A stretch of 64,000 nucleotides of DNA. It comes from Sphingobacterium sp. LZ7M1. Its GTDB lineage: Bacteria; Bacteroidota; Bacteroidia; Sphingobacteriales; Sphingobacteriaceae. The stretch lies in contig NZ_CP101134.1 of NCBI RefSeq assembly GCF_024296865.1, forward strand, positions 3,596,001 through 3,660,000. The letters are read 5' to 3'. Positions 25,973 to 34,448 of the stretch are shown one piece after another (the first letter of the stretch is position 1; every line of letters starts with the position of its first letter). Both the position numbers and the translations under genes were made by a program. Below the pieces are notes generated by a model, which was given only the letters and a program-made list of their open reading frames with translations, was not told the origin of the DNA and searched no databases.

Positions 25973-27934
25973 ATGAAAAAAAGCTTCTACCTTTTTCTTT
26001 TTCTTCATATCAGCATTGGGGTATTAGGACAGCAATCCTTAAAGCCAAACCCGATTGTGGATAGCTTAATCCATGTACAAAAAACGGGTAAAACAGACAG
26101 CATCAAAGCGCGAGCAAACTTTTTGCTTTCTGATTATTACTATAAAGATACAACACTCTCCAAGTCCTACCTAGAGTCGGGAAGAAAGTTAATACAGAAC
26201 AACAATTTCCTGACCGGTCTTTACCACCATTATTATGCAGGCATCTATTTTTACCTAGATTCTGAAATTGCCATTCGGGAATATAAATCCGCTATTGCGT
26301 ACTTTGAAAAGGCACACAGCAAGGAAAGTCTTGCCTTTCAGGCGAAATCATGGCATAATATCGGGGTGCAATACCAGTTCCTTGGAGAGCCTAAAAGGTT
26401 TATGGAAATCTTGATCGACCATAGCATCCCTCTTTCCCAAAAGGCACAGGACCATGGACAGACTGCACTCTATTTTGGCGAGATCGGGATGATGCTCATG
26501 AATAATCAGGATTACCAGACTGCTTCCCAATATTTTCATAAAGGATTAAAGACCATGGAGGCTCATCAGCCCGTTGATCAGGCAGATCATTTGGAAATAC
26601 TCGTCAATACCGCCAGGAATTTTCTTTTCCTAAAAAATCTGGATTCCGCAAAAATATTTATTGACAGAGCGGAACAAGTCGCTATGGAAATCAGGGACAA
26701 CAGCCTTTACTATGATTTCATTGCCGTTAAGTCCAATCACCTTAATGAATCGAAGCAGTTCTTAGCCGCAAAAAAATTATTGTTACCCGCAATTGAATCT
26801 GCAAAGAGGGACAATGTATCCGATTCGCATACCTATAAAATCAATGCACTTTACTTCCAGCTGTACAAAGCATATTTTGGCAGCAACAATTTCCTACAGG
26901 CCAAGGACGCTCTTTATCAAGGCATGAAATACGAGCCCTATAAATCGGCCATCAACACGGTTATTCGATATTCCAAATTGGCCGAGGTTTATGAGAAACT
27001 TCATGATTATCCATCGGCCTATAGATATGCGCGACAGGCATTTCAGATCAGGGACTCCGTCTATAATGAGGATTCCAGGAAAGAAATCAATGCCATGGAA
27101 AAAAGATTGCAATTATCACAAAAGGAAAGGCAGATCAACCAACTCAAATCAGACAACGAGCAGATCAGTTTAATCCACAAAAATCAACAGTTAATACACA
27201 GTTTAATAGCAGTAGGAAGTTTTATTCTGCTTTTGCTGGTTCTTTTCTTGATCTATGTTTTCCAAAACAATAGACGAACGAGTAAAATAAAGCTCAATAT
27301 GTTGGAGCAACAGAATAAAATCGAGGTAGCACAGGCTGTCATGCATGCTGAGGAGAATGAAAGGCATAGGATAGCTCGAGAATTGCATGATGGATTGGGC
27401 GGTACCTTATCAGCCATAAAGTATAAACTATCGATGGACTCCGAGAGCAATACGCCGGCATTGATGAAGGAAATCAACAAGCAATTAGAAAACTCGATAT
27501 CCGACCTCAGGGGCATTTCCAGGAACATGATGCCAGGTACTTTAATACAGTCTGGATTGGATATAGCACTCAAAGATCTTTGTGCATCCTTAGCCACTGA
27601 ACACCTACAGGTGGAATATCATTCCTTTACAATCCAGGACAGCCTTTCTAAAGACAAACAACTAAATATCTATAGGATTATCCAAGAATTGCTGACCAAT
27701 AGTATCCGGCATGCTGAGGCTAGTAAGATCTTGGTTCAGTGCAGCCAGGCGGAAAATAAATTTTTCATAATGCTTGAGGATAATGGCAAAGGATTTGACA
27801 AAGATATCTTGAAAAACAACATGGGGATGGGAATTAACAATATCAGAAGAAGGATTGATCTGATGCAGGGAATTTTTGAATTGGATTCCACGATTTCCGA
27901 AGGGACAACGGTTAATATTGAATTAAATGTCTGA
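25973..27934 (+). CDS. TPR-containing sensor histidine kinase (HisKA_3 / NarL-type partner)
   Basis: A 653-residue kinase with a signal peptide (ending near VLGQQ), a periplasmic TPR-like region of about 340 residues, a coiled coil, one membrane helix (LIHSLIAVGSFILLLLVLFL), then the HisKA_3 dimerisation box ENERHRIARELHDGLGG with the phospho-accepting His. A HATPase domain follows with N box IIQELLTNSIRHAEAS and G boxes EDNGKGFD and GMGINNIRRR. I chose ATG 25973 over the upstream TTG at 25955 because it begins a clean signal peptide (MKKSFYLFLF). It overlaps the response-regulator gene by 8 bp, so the pair is translationally coupled. The signal is unknown. Confidence 0.92.
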   Translation: MKKSFYLFLFLHISIGVLGQQSLKPNPIVDSLIHVQKTGKTDSIKARANFLLSDYYYKDTTLSKSYLESGRKLIQNNNFLTGLYHHYYAGIYFYLDSEIAIREYKSAIAYFEKAHSKESLAFQAKSWHNIGVQYQFLGEPKRFMEILIDHSIPLSQKAQDHGQTALYFGEIGMMLMNNQDYQTASQYFHKGLKTMEAHQPVDQADHLEILVNTARNFLFLKNLDSAKIFIDRAEQVAMEIRDNSLYYDFIAVKSNHLNESKQFLAAKKLLLPAIESAKRDNVSDSHTYKINALYFQLYKAYFGSNNFLQAKDALYQGMKYEPYKSAINTVIRYSKLAEVYEKLHDYPSAYRYARQAFQIRDSVYNEDSRKEINAMEKRLQLSQKERQINQLKSDNEQISLIHKNQQLIHSLIAVGSFILLLLVLFLIYVFQNNRRTSKIKLNMLEQQNKIEVAQAVMHAEENERHRIARELHDGLGGTLSAIKYKLSMDSESNTPALMKEINKQLENSISDLRGISRNMMPGTLIQSGLDIALKDLCASLATEHLQVEYHSFTIQDSLSKDKQLNIYRIIQELLTNSIRHAEASKILVQCSQAENKFFIMLEDNGKGFDKDILKNNMGMGINNIRRRIDLMQGIFELDSTISEGTTVNIELNV

Positions 27935-28559
27935 AGGAAGGAAAAAACTAGCATTAGTCGACGATCATCCTATCGTAATTGAGGGACTTAAATCAGTTCT
28001 GTCCAAATGGAACAGGCAATATGATTTAATCTGTTTCTCTAATGGCCTTTCTATTTTAAATTATTTGCATGATCATCATATTGATATTGTCCTATTGGAC
28101 ATTTCTCTGCCAGACATCAATGGTCTGGAAGTATGCAAAAAAATAAAGATAGAAAGTCCGAGGACAAAAGTCATAGGGTTAAGTAATCAAGCTGAGTACA
28201 GCGTAATCTCCATGATGCTTGAAAACGGAGCTTCGGGCTTTCTGCTCAAGGAGGTTCCTTCGCAAGAAATTATGGAAGGATTGGATCAAGTGGTAAGAGG
28301 TGAAACCGCTTTGAGTGCGGAGGTCAAGAACATCTTGTCCAGCCAATCGAAGCAGACGCAGAGTTTGCCTTCACTTACGAAACGGGAAAAGCAATTGATT
28401 CAATTGTTGGCCCAGGGAAAAACGACCAGCAAAATTGCTTCTGAGCTATCCTTGAGCAAATTTACAGTAGATACATACCGTAAGAATCTTTTGCAAAAGT
28501 TCAATGTCAAAAACAGCAGTGAACTATTGGTGTTACTCATAGAGAACAAGATGATATAA
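27927..28559 (+). CDS. LuxR/NarL-family response regulator
   Basis: A 210-residue transcription factor. The receiver domain has the acidic pocket DDHP near the N terminus, the phospho-acceptor Asp in IVLLDISLPD, and the conserved Lys in GFLLKEVPS. The C-terminal LuxR helix-turn-helix runs from LTKREKQLIQLLAQGKTTSK to KFNVKNSSELLVLL. The ATG lies inside the end of the kinase gene (8-bp overlap), so the two form a two-component system. The inverted repeat and ATTCGAG motifs upstream of the kinase gene are possible binding sites. Targets are unknown. The transcript has no obvious terminator hairpin. Confidence 0.94.
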   Translation: MSEGRKKLALVDDHPIVIEGLKSVLSKWNRQYDLICFSNGLSILNYLHDHHIDIVLLDISLPDINGLEVCKKIKIESPRTKVIGLSNQAEYSVISMMLENGASGFLLKEVPSQEIMEGLDQVVRGETALSAEVKNILSSQSKQTQSLPSLTKREKQLIQLLAQGKTTSKIASELSLSKFTVDTYRKNLLQKFNVKNSSELLVLLIENKMI

Positions 28560-28660
28560 TTCGTTGATAACAAATGCATCAAAATATATAAAAGAGCGAA
28601 AAGGATGTAAGGATATTGTAGGCAATCCCTATTCATATTTTATATTCTGAAACATTTATC

Positions 28661-28668
28661 TAACTTTG
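28661..28668 (+). promoter_or_regulatory. -7 box (TAACTTTG) of prs
   Basis: TAACTTTG fits TAnnTTTG, 91 nt before the ATG. The -33 position holds TTTT. Confidence 0.5.
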
Positions 28669-28759
28669 CGGCTACATAAAGTTAACAGGCTCAAAAGAAG
28701 CTTTAAAATGCTGCAGAAATCGAAATATCAATATAAAAACCCCAATAAATCATTTCACC

Positions 28760-29716
28760 ATGCCTTTGCAATTTAACACCGTAAAATTATTTGCTGGTTC
28801 AGGAACTTTAGAACTAGCAGGCAAGATTTCAAAATCTTACGGAAAACCCCTAGGAGACATGACTTTGTCGAAGTTTTCTGACGGCGAAATTCAACCATTC
28901 TACAACGAGTCCGTTCGCGGTAGTGATGTGTTTTTAATCCAATCTACCAATCAACCCACAGACAATCTATTAGAGTTATTGTTGATGATCGATGCAGCTA
29001 AGCGTGCTTCAGCGCATTACATCACGGTAGTTGTTCCCTATTTTGGGTATGCACGTCAGGATCGTAAGGACAAACCACGTGTTGCAATAGGAGCAAAAAT
29101 GATCGCAAACCTAATCACTGCTGCTGGTGCACACCGCATCATGACCATGGACTTGCATGCTGCTCAGATCCAAGGATTCTTCGATATCCCTGTTGATCAC
29201 TTAGATGGTGCCATTATCTTCGTTCCATATATCAAATCATTGAAATTGGAAAACTTGATGATCGCTTCTCCAGACATGGGTGGATCTTACAGAGCTCGTA
29301 CTTTTGCTAAATTCTTCAATGCAGAGGTTGTTATCTGTGACAAACGCAGAAAACGTGCTAATGAAATTGAATCGATGTCCATCATCGGTGATGTTACAGG
29401 ACAGGATGTGGTATTGATCGATGATATCTGTGACACTGCAGGTACGCTTTCAAAAGCTGCTGCCCTGATCATGGAAAATGGCGCAAGATCTGTTCGTGCA
29501 GTATGTACACATGCTGTATTATCAGGTAAAGCATATGAAACCATTGAAAACTCCGTATTATCAGAAATGATTGTTACCGATACGATCCAACTGAATCCGG
29601 AGAAGGCTGCTCAAAGCACAAAAATCAAGGTTCTTTCTACCGCAGATCTATTTGCAAATGCTATCAAGAATGTAAATGAACATGGTTCTATTTCGGATTT
29701 ATTCGACGTTAAATAA
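28760..29716 (+). CDS. prs: Ribose-phosphate pyrophosphokinase (PRPP synthetase)
   Basis: A 318-residue cytosolic enzyme that makes PRPP from ribose 5-phosphate and ATP, feeding nucleotide, histidine and tryptophan synthesis. Visible motifs: KFSDGEIQPFYNESVRG near residue 35, YFGYARQDRKDKPR near residue 95, the divalent-cation site TMDLHAAQIQGFFDIPVDHL near residue 130, and the PRPP loop DVVLIDDICDTAGTLSKAA near residue 215. Length is normal. It is followed by its own hairpin and then rplY, a gene order often seen in Bacteroidota. Confidence 0.96.
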   Translation: MPLQFNTVKLFAGSGTLELAGKISKSYGKPLGDMTLSKFSDGEIQPFYNESVRGSDVFLIQSTNQPTDNLLELLLMIDAAKRASAHYITVVVPYFGYARQDRKDKPRVAIGAKMIANLITAAGAHRIMTMDLHAAQIQGFFDIPVDHLDGAIIFVPYIKSLKLENLMIASPDMGGSYRARTFAKFFNAEVVICDKRRKRANEIESMSIIGDVTGQDVVLIDDICDTAGTLSKAAALIMENGARSVRAVCTHAVLSGKAYETIENSVLSEMIVTDTIQLNPEKAAQSTKIKVLSTADLFANAIKNVNEHGSISDLFDVK

Positions 29717-29739
29717 ACCATTATTCTCATAGAACAAGG

Positions 29740-29778
29740 GAAAGGATGCTTCAAAAAGGCATCCTTTCTTCTTTTTGG
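29740..29778 (+). terminator. Terminator of prs
   Basis: GAAAGGATGC, a 9-nt loop, GCATCCTTTC, then a T-rich tract; starts 23 nt after the stop codon. Confidence 0.8.
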
Positions 29779-29832
29779 AGATGTAGCCCACAGATTAACA
29801 GCAATTTATTTTCGCATTAGGACCAAAAAATC

Positions 29833-29863
29833 TTTCAGCAATTCAATTTAATGATTATCTTTG
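29833..29863 (+). promoter_or_regulatory. Promoter of rplY
   Basis: TTTC (29833-29836) and TATCTTTG (29856-29863) with 19-bp spacing. The -7 box fits TAnnTTTG exactly; the ATG is 27 nt downstream. Confidence 0.7.
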
Positions 29864-29889
29864 CACCTCAAATTTTAATATATTAAAAC

Positions 29890-30486
29890 ATGAAATCAAT
29901 TGCTATTAGCGGTTCTGCAAGACAGAACGTAGGGAAAAGAGATGCTAAGGAATTGCGTTACGAGGGAAAAATCCCTGCAGTTCTTTACGGTGGTAAAGAA
30001 CAAACACATTTCTCGGTATCCGCAGCTGATTTGAAACCAGTTCTTTACACTCCAGAAGTTATCTTCGTAGAATTGGAAATCGGTGGCAAAAAATCAAAAG
30101 CTATCGTTCAAGAAGCTCAATTCCATCCATTAACTGACGAAGTTACTCACGTAGACTTCTTACAATTATTTGATGACAAAGAAGTTTCTGTGAACATTCC
30201 AATCAAATTGGTAGGTACTTCTCCAGGTGTTAAAATGGGTGGTAAATTAGTTCAAAAATTACGTAACCTTCGCGTTAAAGCTCTTCCTAACAACTTACCT
30301 CAAGAAATCGAGGTTCCTATGGAAGGTCTTGAAGTTGGTAAATCTTACCGTGTAGGCCAAGTAGCTTTAACTGATGCTAAAGTATTAAACAACGCTGACG
30401 ATACGATCGTTTCCGTTACTATGTCACGTGCTCTTCGTCAAGCTGAGCAAGAAGCTGCGAAAGCTGCTAAAGGTGGTAAAAAATAA
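29890..30486 (+). CDS. rplY: 50S ribosomal protein L25/general stress protein Ctc
   Basis: A 198-residue L25 of the long CTC type. Residues 1-92 are the 5S-rRNA-binding L25 domain (GKRDAKELRYEGKIPAVLYG, then VQEAQFHPLTDEVTHVDFLQL). Residues about 95-180 are the C-terminal beta domain, and the tail is lysine/alanine-rich. It binds 5S rRNA in the large ribosomal subunit. Codon use is strongly biased, as expected for a highly expressed gene. It has its own promoter and terminator. Confidence 0.96.
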   Translation: MKSIAISGSARQNVGKRDAKELRYEGKIPAVLYGGKEQTHFSVSAADLKPVLYTPEVIFVELEIGGKKSKAIVQEAQFHPLTDEVTHVDFLQLFDDKEVSVNIPIKLVGTSPGVKMGGKLVQKLRNLRVKALPNNLPQEIEVPMEGLEVGKSYRVGQVALTDAKVLNNADDTIVSVTMSRALRQAEQEAAKAAKGGKK

Positions 30487-30504
30487 TTTACTGGCACAGT
30501 ATAA

Positions 30505-30540
30505 AAAAATTGAAGGCATCGAAATATCGATGCCTTCTTT
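30505..30540. terminator. Terminator of rplY (bidirectional)
   Basis: GAAGGCATCG and CGATGCCTTC arms (30512-30537) flanked by an A run and a T-rich end. It also lies downstream of the convergent sco gene. Confidence 0.8.
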
Positions 30541-30573
30541 GTTCAAACTAAATATATAAGAGTTAAATGTTTC

Positions 30574-31188
30574 CTAGATCTTGGATGCTTCTTTTTCAAT
30601 AGCATCTATGGTTGGAGCATAATCGACCCCTAAACCTTCCTGTTGATAAACCAATTCGCCCTGAGCATTGAATAAGCTGATGATATTGGAATGCGAGAAA
30701 TCAATTGGCGATATCTGTTTATAATTCACCGCCAAGGTTGCTGCAAACTCCCGGGTATCTTCCTCATTGGACCTCAGGAATATCCATTGCTCCCCATCCA
30801 TTTCATTTTCAATGGCAAATTGCTTGAGCCTTTCCGGTGTATCGACCTTTGGATCAATACTGACCAATAAGAATTTGATCTTGTCCTTGTTCTTGGACTT
30901 CACCGTTTTTTCAATATGGCGCATATCGGCGACCAATCTTGGGCATGCAGCCTTACAGGATGTATAGATCATGACCGCGACCACGACATTTCCCTTTAGA
31001 TCTTTCAGCTCCATTTCTTCCCCATTCTGGTTGGTCCAATGCGAGGGAAGGTTATAAACGGAGAGGTCAGAAAGAGAGTCCGTCAGGGTAGGCTGTTTGA
31101 GCTCTACCTGGGTACTCGTTTCAGGATTCTGGCAAGCTTGAGCCAATAACCCAAACGCAAACAAGGCCATTAATAAATTCTTCATCAT
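30574..31188 (-). CDS. SCO1/SenC family copper-chaperone lipoprotein
   Basis: A 204-residue thioredoxin-fold lipoprotein (lipobox LAQAC, Cys 19). The copper-binding set is complete: Cys 78 and Cys 82 in YTSCKAACP, and His 166 in DFSHSNI. Sco proteins deliver copper to or reduce cysteines of copper enzymes, classically the CuA site of cytochrome oxidase. Here it is the last gene of a transcript that begins with the copper nitrite reductase, 8 nt after the NirV-like gene, so loading of NirK or azurin is a reasonable inference. Confidence 0.92.
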   Translation of the reverse strand: MMKNLLMALFAFGLLAQACQNPETSTQVELKQPTLTDSLSDLSVYNLPSHWTNQNGEEMELKDLKGNVVVAVMIYTSCKAACPRLVADMRHIEKTVKSKNKDKIKFLLVSIDPKVDTPERLKQFAIENEMDGEQWIFLRSNEEDTREFAATLAVNYKQISPIDFSHSNIISLFNAQGELVYQQEGLGVDYAPTIDAIEKEASKI

Positions 31189-31196
31189 ATCATTAT

Positions 31197-31961
31197 CTAT
31201 TTTACATCTCTTGCGCAGCGAAAACCAAGGTTTCTACTGCTATAGGAAGCTTTCATGCTTCCCCGAAAAGCATAGCGCATAAATGCAGCGTAATTCATCA
31301 GGTCGGAGGCATTTACAGAAGCCCCTCCGCAGAACAGGTTCCCATCTTCCCCTTTATCCTTCCTGGACTCGCCAGTCAAAAAGATACTGTTAAAATCGGA
31401 AGTCCATTCCCAGACCAATCCATGCATATCATATACTCCCCAATAGTTCTTAAAGGTACTCCCGACTTCATTATTATAGGTCTTAGCCGTCTCATACCAA
31501 CTTAGGATATATTGATTATAGGATTTTTTGGTCCTGGCATCCATGGTTTTGGCATCCGACATCGCGGCATATTCCCATTCATCCATGGTCGGCAAGCGCA
31601 TCCCTTTACTTTCACAGAACTTTTTGGCAGCATACCAGGACACATTGGTCACTGGAGCCTTAGCCTTGGCCGGTGCATAGTCAAAATCAGACTTCCAATA
31701 AGCCAAGTAGCTTTTATCAGCAAACAATTTTTTGATCTGCGATTTGCTATAGCTTTTATTTGTCTCTAAAAATTCCAGGTAGTCCTGATTGGTGACAGGG
31801 AAGACATCCAGATAGAAAGCTTTCACTGCAACGGGACGCTTATCTGCAGTACCATATAATGGCACATAGCTACCCTTTTTGATCAGGACCATATCTTGTG
31901 CTTGGGCGGCATGAAAACTGAGCAGGCCCAACAGTAGATATCTAAAAATTTTCCACATCAT
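31197..31961 (-). CDS. nirV: Formylglycine-generating-enzyme-family protein next to nitrite reductase (NirV-like)
   Basis: A 254-residue secreted protein (signal peptide ending HAAQAQ) with the FGE-sulfatase / DUF323 fold. Motifs include PVTNQDYLEFLE, PVTNVSWYAAKKFCESKGMR, LPTMDEWEYAA, GLVWEWTSDF and the terminal RNLGFRCAR. NirV proteins of this family are encoded beside nirK in proteobacterial denitrifiers. Here the gene is 48 nt downstream of nirK and in the same direction. The paired active-site cysteines of true formylglycine enzymes are not evident, so a non-catalytic or different role is likely. Start: the ATG at 31961 has GGAG 5 nt upstream; the preceding TTG is less likely. Confidence 0.82.
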   Translation of the reverse strand: MMWKIFRYLLLGLLSFHAAQAQDMVLIKKGSYVPLYGTADKRPVAVKAFYLDVFPVTNQDYLEFLETNKSYSKSQIKKLFADKSYLAYWKSDFDYAPAKAKAPVTNVSWYAAKKFCESKGMRLPTMDEWEYAAMSDAKTMDARTKKSYNQYILSWYETAKTYNNEVGSTFKNYWGVYDMHGLVWEWTSDFNSIFLTGESRKDKGEDGNLFCGGASVNASDLMNYAAFMRYAFRGSMKASYSSRNLGFRCARDVK

Positions 31962-32009
31962 CAATTCTCCTAGAGTCTGGCGAAGCTACATCACAGCTCC
32001 CAAACGATA

Positions 32010-33449
32010 TTATTTTGCGCGACGATCCCTCACATTAATAGGAGTTACGAAAGTCTTATTATTGTCCCAATTGTTATATACATAGTTCAACACATCGGCA
32101 ACTTCTTGATCAGACAAAGCCTGTCCTGGCATGACTGAGTTATATTTCTCGCCATTGACGGTTATCTCACCCTTCAAACCGAACAAGACCGCATCGATTG
32201 CTTTTTCTTTATTGTTGTTCAAGAAATCAGACTTTGCCAATGGAGGGAATACACCTTTGATCCCTTGTCCTTCACTCTGGTGACAAGCCAAACAGGTTCT
32301 GCCAAAGATTGCTTTTCCATCTGCAATGGATTGATTTGGTGTTTTGGCAATAACGGATGTTTTCCTAGCCTTTTTAGGCATATGTTGAATGGTACCTCCT
32401 TCTGGCAGATAGATTCCTTCCATGATTTTACCCGAATAGATCTGGTGGTTTTCTTCACCTTCCACTTTCAGCATACCCAAGGCACCTTTGTTGAAGGCAC
32501 GGAATATGGAGTGATCCACCAACACCAGGGTACCCGGTACTTCGACCTTAAACTCTACCATGGCGGCACCACCTGCGGGAATCAGGGTTGTTTGGACATT
32601 TTCGTTGATCAGATCACCGCCTTCCACATGCACTCTATCAAATATTTCACCGATAACATGGAAAGAGGAAACTAAGTTAGGACCACCATTTCCAACGAAA
32701 AGACGGATGGTTTCACCAACTTTGGCCTGAAGGGCATTTTCATTGACCAAAGCACTTACATTACCATTGAAAACTACATAATCAGCTTCTTCTTTGATGG
32801 CTTTATTCATATCAAATGCCTGTAAGCCTTGCTCACCATAGGAACCTTCGGTGTAGAAATCACCCTGCATCACATAAAATTCCTTATCCACTGGAGGCAA
32901 TCCACCTTCTGGTTCGACAAGGATCAAACCGTACATTCCATTGGCAATGTGCATACCTACAGGTGCTGTAGCACAGTGATAAACAAAAAGACCAGGGTTC
33001 AAGCATTTAAAGGAAAATGAAACCTCATGCCCAGGCGCAACCAATGAGGATTCAGCACCACCACCGGGACCTGTTACGGCATGTAAGTCAATATTGTGAG
33101 GCAGTTTGTTGTCGGGATGGTTTTTAAGCAAAAAGTCAACCTCATCCCCTACTCTGGCGCGAATAAACTGGCCAGGAACGGAACCTCCAAAAGTCCAATA
33201 GGTATATTTAACCCCATCGACCATCTCACCTTCTAATTCCAATATTTCAAGGCTTACTTTTAGTTTTGCAGCATCTCGTTTACCGACAGGTTTCGGCACT
33301 AAGGGTGGCGAAGTAAGCTCCGCTACGATTTCCCCTTTGACCGGAATCTTGGTCGTATCGATCTGTTTATTTTCTGCAGAATGCTTACAGGCAGTAAATG
33401 CCATGGTAACCCCCAATAGTATACTAAATAAAGTGACTTTGTTTTTCAT
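32010..33449 (-). CDS. nirK: Copper-containing nitrite reductase with C-terminal cytochrome c domain (lipoprotein)
   Basis: A 479-residue lipoprotein (lipobox FTAC, Cys 21) that reduces nitrite to nitric oxide. Type 1 copper ligands: His 118, Cys 159, His 167, Met 172 (motifs [22 protein letters not shown]). Type 2 copper ligands: His 123, His 158, His 313 (LVDHSIF). The catalytic pair corresponds to Asp 121 and His 264. Residues about 372-465 are a class I cytochrome c with CLACH (Cys 386, Cys 389, His 390) and axial Met 440 in SVMPGQ. Three-domain NirK of this type passes electrons from the tethered haem. It starts the nirK-nirV-sco transcript, and its promoter has an unusual 19-bp dyad. 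Confidence 0.96.
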   Translation of the reverse strand: MKNKVTLFSILLGVTMAFTACKHSAENKQIDTTKIPVKGEIVAELTSPPLVPKPVGKRDAAKLKVSLEILELEGEMVDGVKYTYWTFGGSVPGQFIRARVGDEVDFLLKNHPDNKLPHNIDLHAVTGPGGGAESSLVAPGHEVSFSFKCLNPGLFVYHCATAPVGMHIANGMYGLILVEPEGGLPPVDKEFYVMQGDFYTEGSYGEQGLQAFDMNKAIKEEADYVVFNGNVSALVNENALQAKVGETIRLFVGNGGPNLVSSFHVIGEIFDRVHVEGGDLINENVQTTLIPAGGAAMVEFKVEVPGTLVLVDHSIFRAFNKGALGMLKVEGEENHQIYSGKIMEGIYLPEGGTIQHMPKKARKTSVIAKTPNQSIADGKAIFGRTCLACHQSEGQGIKGVFPPLAKSDFLNNNKEKAIDAVLFGLKGEITVNGEKYNSVMPGQALSDQEVADVLNYVYNNWDNNKTFVTPINVRDRRAK

Positions 33450-33503
33450 GTTTCAGCATTATTGTTAATTTATCTTCCTCTTTCTTAATAATTAAAAATA
33501 CCG

Positions 33504-33530
33504 CAAAATTGAGTGTTTTTAAATGACACT
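33504..33530 (-). promoter_or_regulatory. nirK promoter: CAATTTTG box with a 19-bp dyad as spacer
   Basis: On the minus strand CAATTTTG (33511-33504) is one base from TAnnTTTG. Directly upstream is AGTGT-N9-ACACT (33530-33512), exactly 19 bp, the length of the usual spacer to the -33 box. The base group at the -33 position (GGTT) is poor. This suggests an activator-dependent promoter. Confidence 0.5.
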
Positions 33531-33616
33531 AACCATACAAAAAAGTGGCCTTCATTACATTTTCATGACAAAATTCCTGACGAAAATCATGCACCATAAA
33601 AGCTGGCTAAAAACGG

Positions 33617-33647
33617 AAAAAAGAGGCTTTGGGAGAGCCTCTTTTTT
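33617..33647 (-). terminator. Terminator after the RIC gene
   Basis: AAAAAAGAGGC, a 9-nt loop, GCCTCTTTTTT. Located between the norZ-ric transcript and the nirK promoter. Confidence 0.85.
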
Positions 33648-33721
33648 CAATAAAAAATTTATTCAACGGTGTTTAAGGATTTTTGCTGGCGCAAAAATTG
33701 AGTCAAAATTTATGGAGAATC

Positions 33722-34444
33722 TTATTTCGTATTTTCCTCTAATCGGATGGATTTGGGAAATAGGATATTGTTTTCTAAGTGTATATGTTTATGCAGATCT
33801 TGTTCAAAGTCGCGGAGCATATCAAAGGCAACACGATAGGTATTGCAGGCATCTTCTGGTGCAGTATAATTGTCTGTCAATTCAGCAATTTTTGCAAAGC
33901 GGCCACCTTCAGTTTCGTGTTCATGGATCATCATGCTGATCGGGTTCTGAACGGAGCCGAATCCTGGCTGAACATAGGCTGCTGGATTTGATTTTGTTTC
34001 CTCTAATTTTTCAATATATGGGAAAAGAATCTTTTCTTCTTTTTCCAAGTGATGACCTAGGTCCACCGCACTTTCTTCGAACAATTTATTGATTTCATAG
34101 AGTTCAGGATGTCTTTCACCATGTACACGAGCCACTTTATTTAGGTAAGCCAAAAGAACCGGTGTTTTTTCCCGCACATATCTATGATGTGTTTTTACGA
34201 TATAGGATACCAATAAATCCGAAGGCCATGAATTGAAATCTATTTGCTCGCCGGCAGATTCATTCAATACATTGTTTAGGTCATCCAATAAGCTATCCTT
34301 ATTGATCCCTTTTTTATCGGCAACTGTTCCAATGGCAACTTGGCCACCACAACAGAAGTCCATTCCATACTTGGTAAATACAGCAGCTGTTTTAAAATTC
34401 TTTGCCACAACATTACCGATTTTTTCATTTATTAAGTTTTCCAT
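33722..34444 (-). CDS. ric: RIC-family iron-sulfur cluster repair di-iron protein (ScdA/YtfE)
   Basis: A 240-residue cytosolic protein that repairs iron-sulfur centres damaged by nitric oxide. The N-terminal ScdA_N domain shows MDFCCGGQ (CCGG at 31-34). The rest is a hemerythrin-like four-helix bundle with di-iron ligands in KTHHRYVR, HGERHPEL, GHHLEKEEKILFP, IHEHE and HKHIHLENNILFP. The start is 4 nt after the NO reductase stop codon, a tight coupling that fits production of the repair protein together with the enzyme that handles NO. Confidence 0.95.
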   Translation of the reverse strand: MENLINEKIGNVVAKNFKTAAVFTKYGMDFCCGGQVAIGTVADKKGINKDSLLDDLNNVLNESAGEQIDFNSWPSDLLVSYIVKTHHRYVREKTPVLLAYLNKVARVHGERHPELYEINKLFEESAVDLGHHLEKEEKILFPYIEKLEETKSNPAAYVQPGFGSVQNPISMMIHEHETEGGRFAKIAELTDNYTAPEDACNTYRVAFDMLRDFEQDLHKHIHLENNILFPKSIRLEENTK

Positions 34445-34448
34445 GATT

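Noticed and set aside
33523..33939. 138-codon plus-strand open frame between nirK and ric
   Set aside because: It crosses a terminator and runs antisense into the ric gene; no family resemblance.
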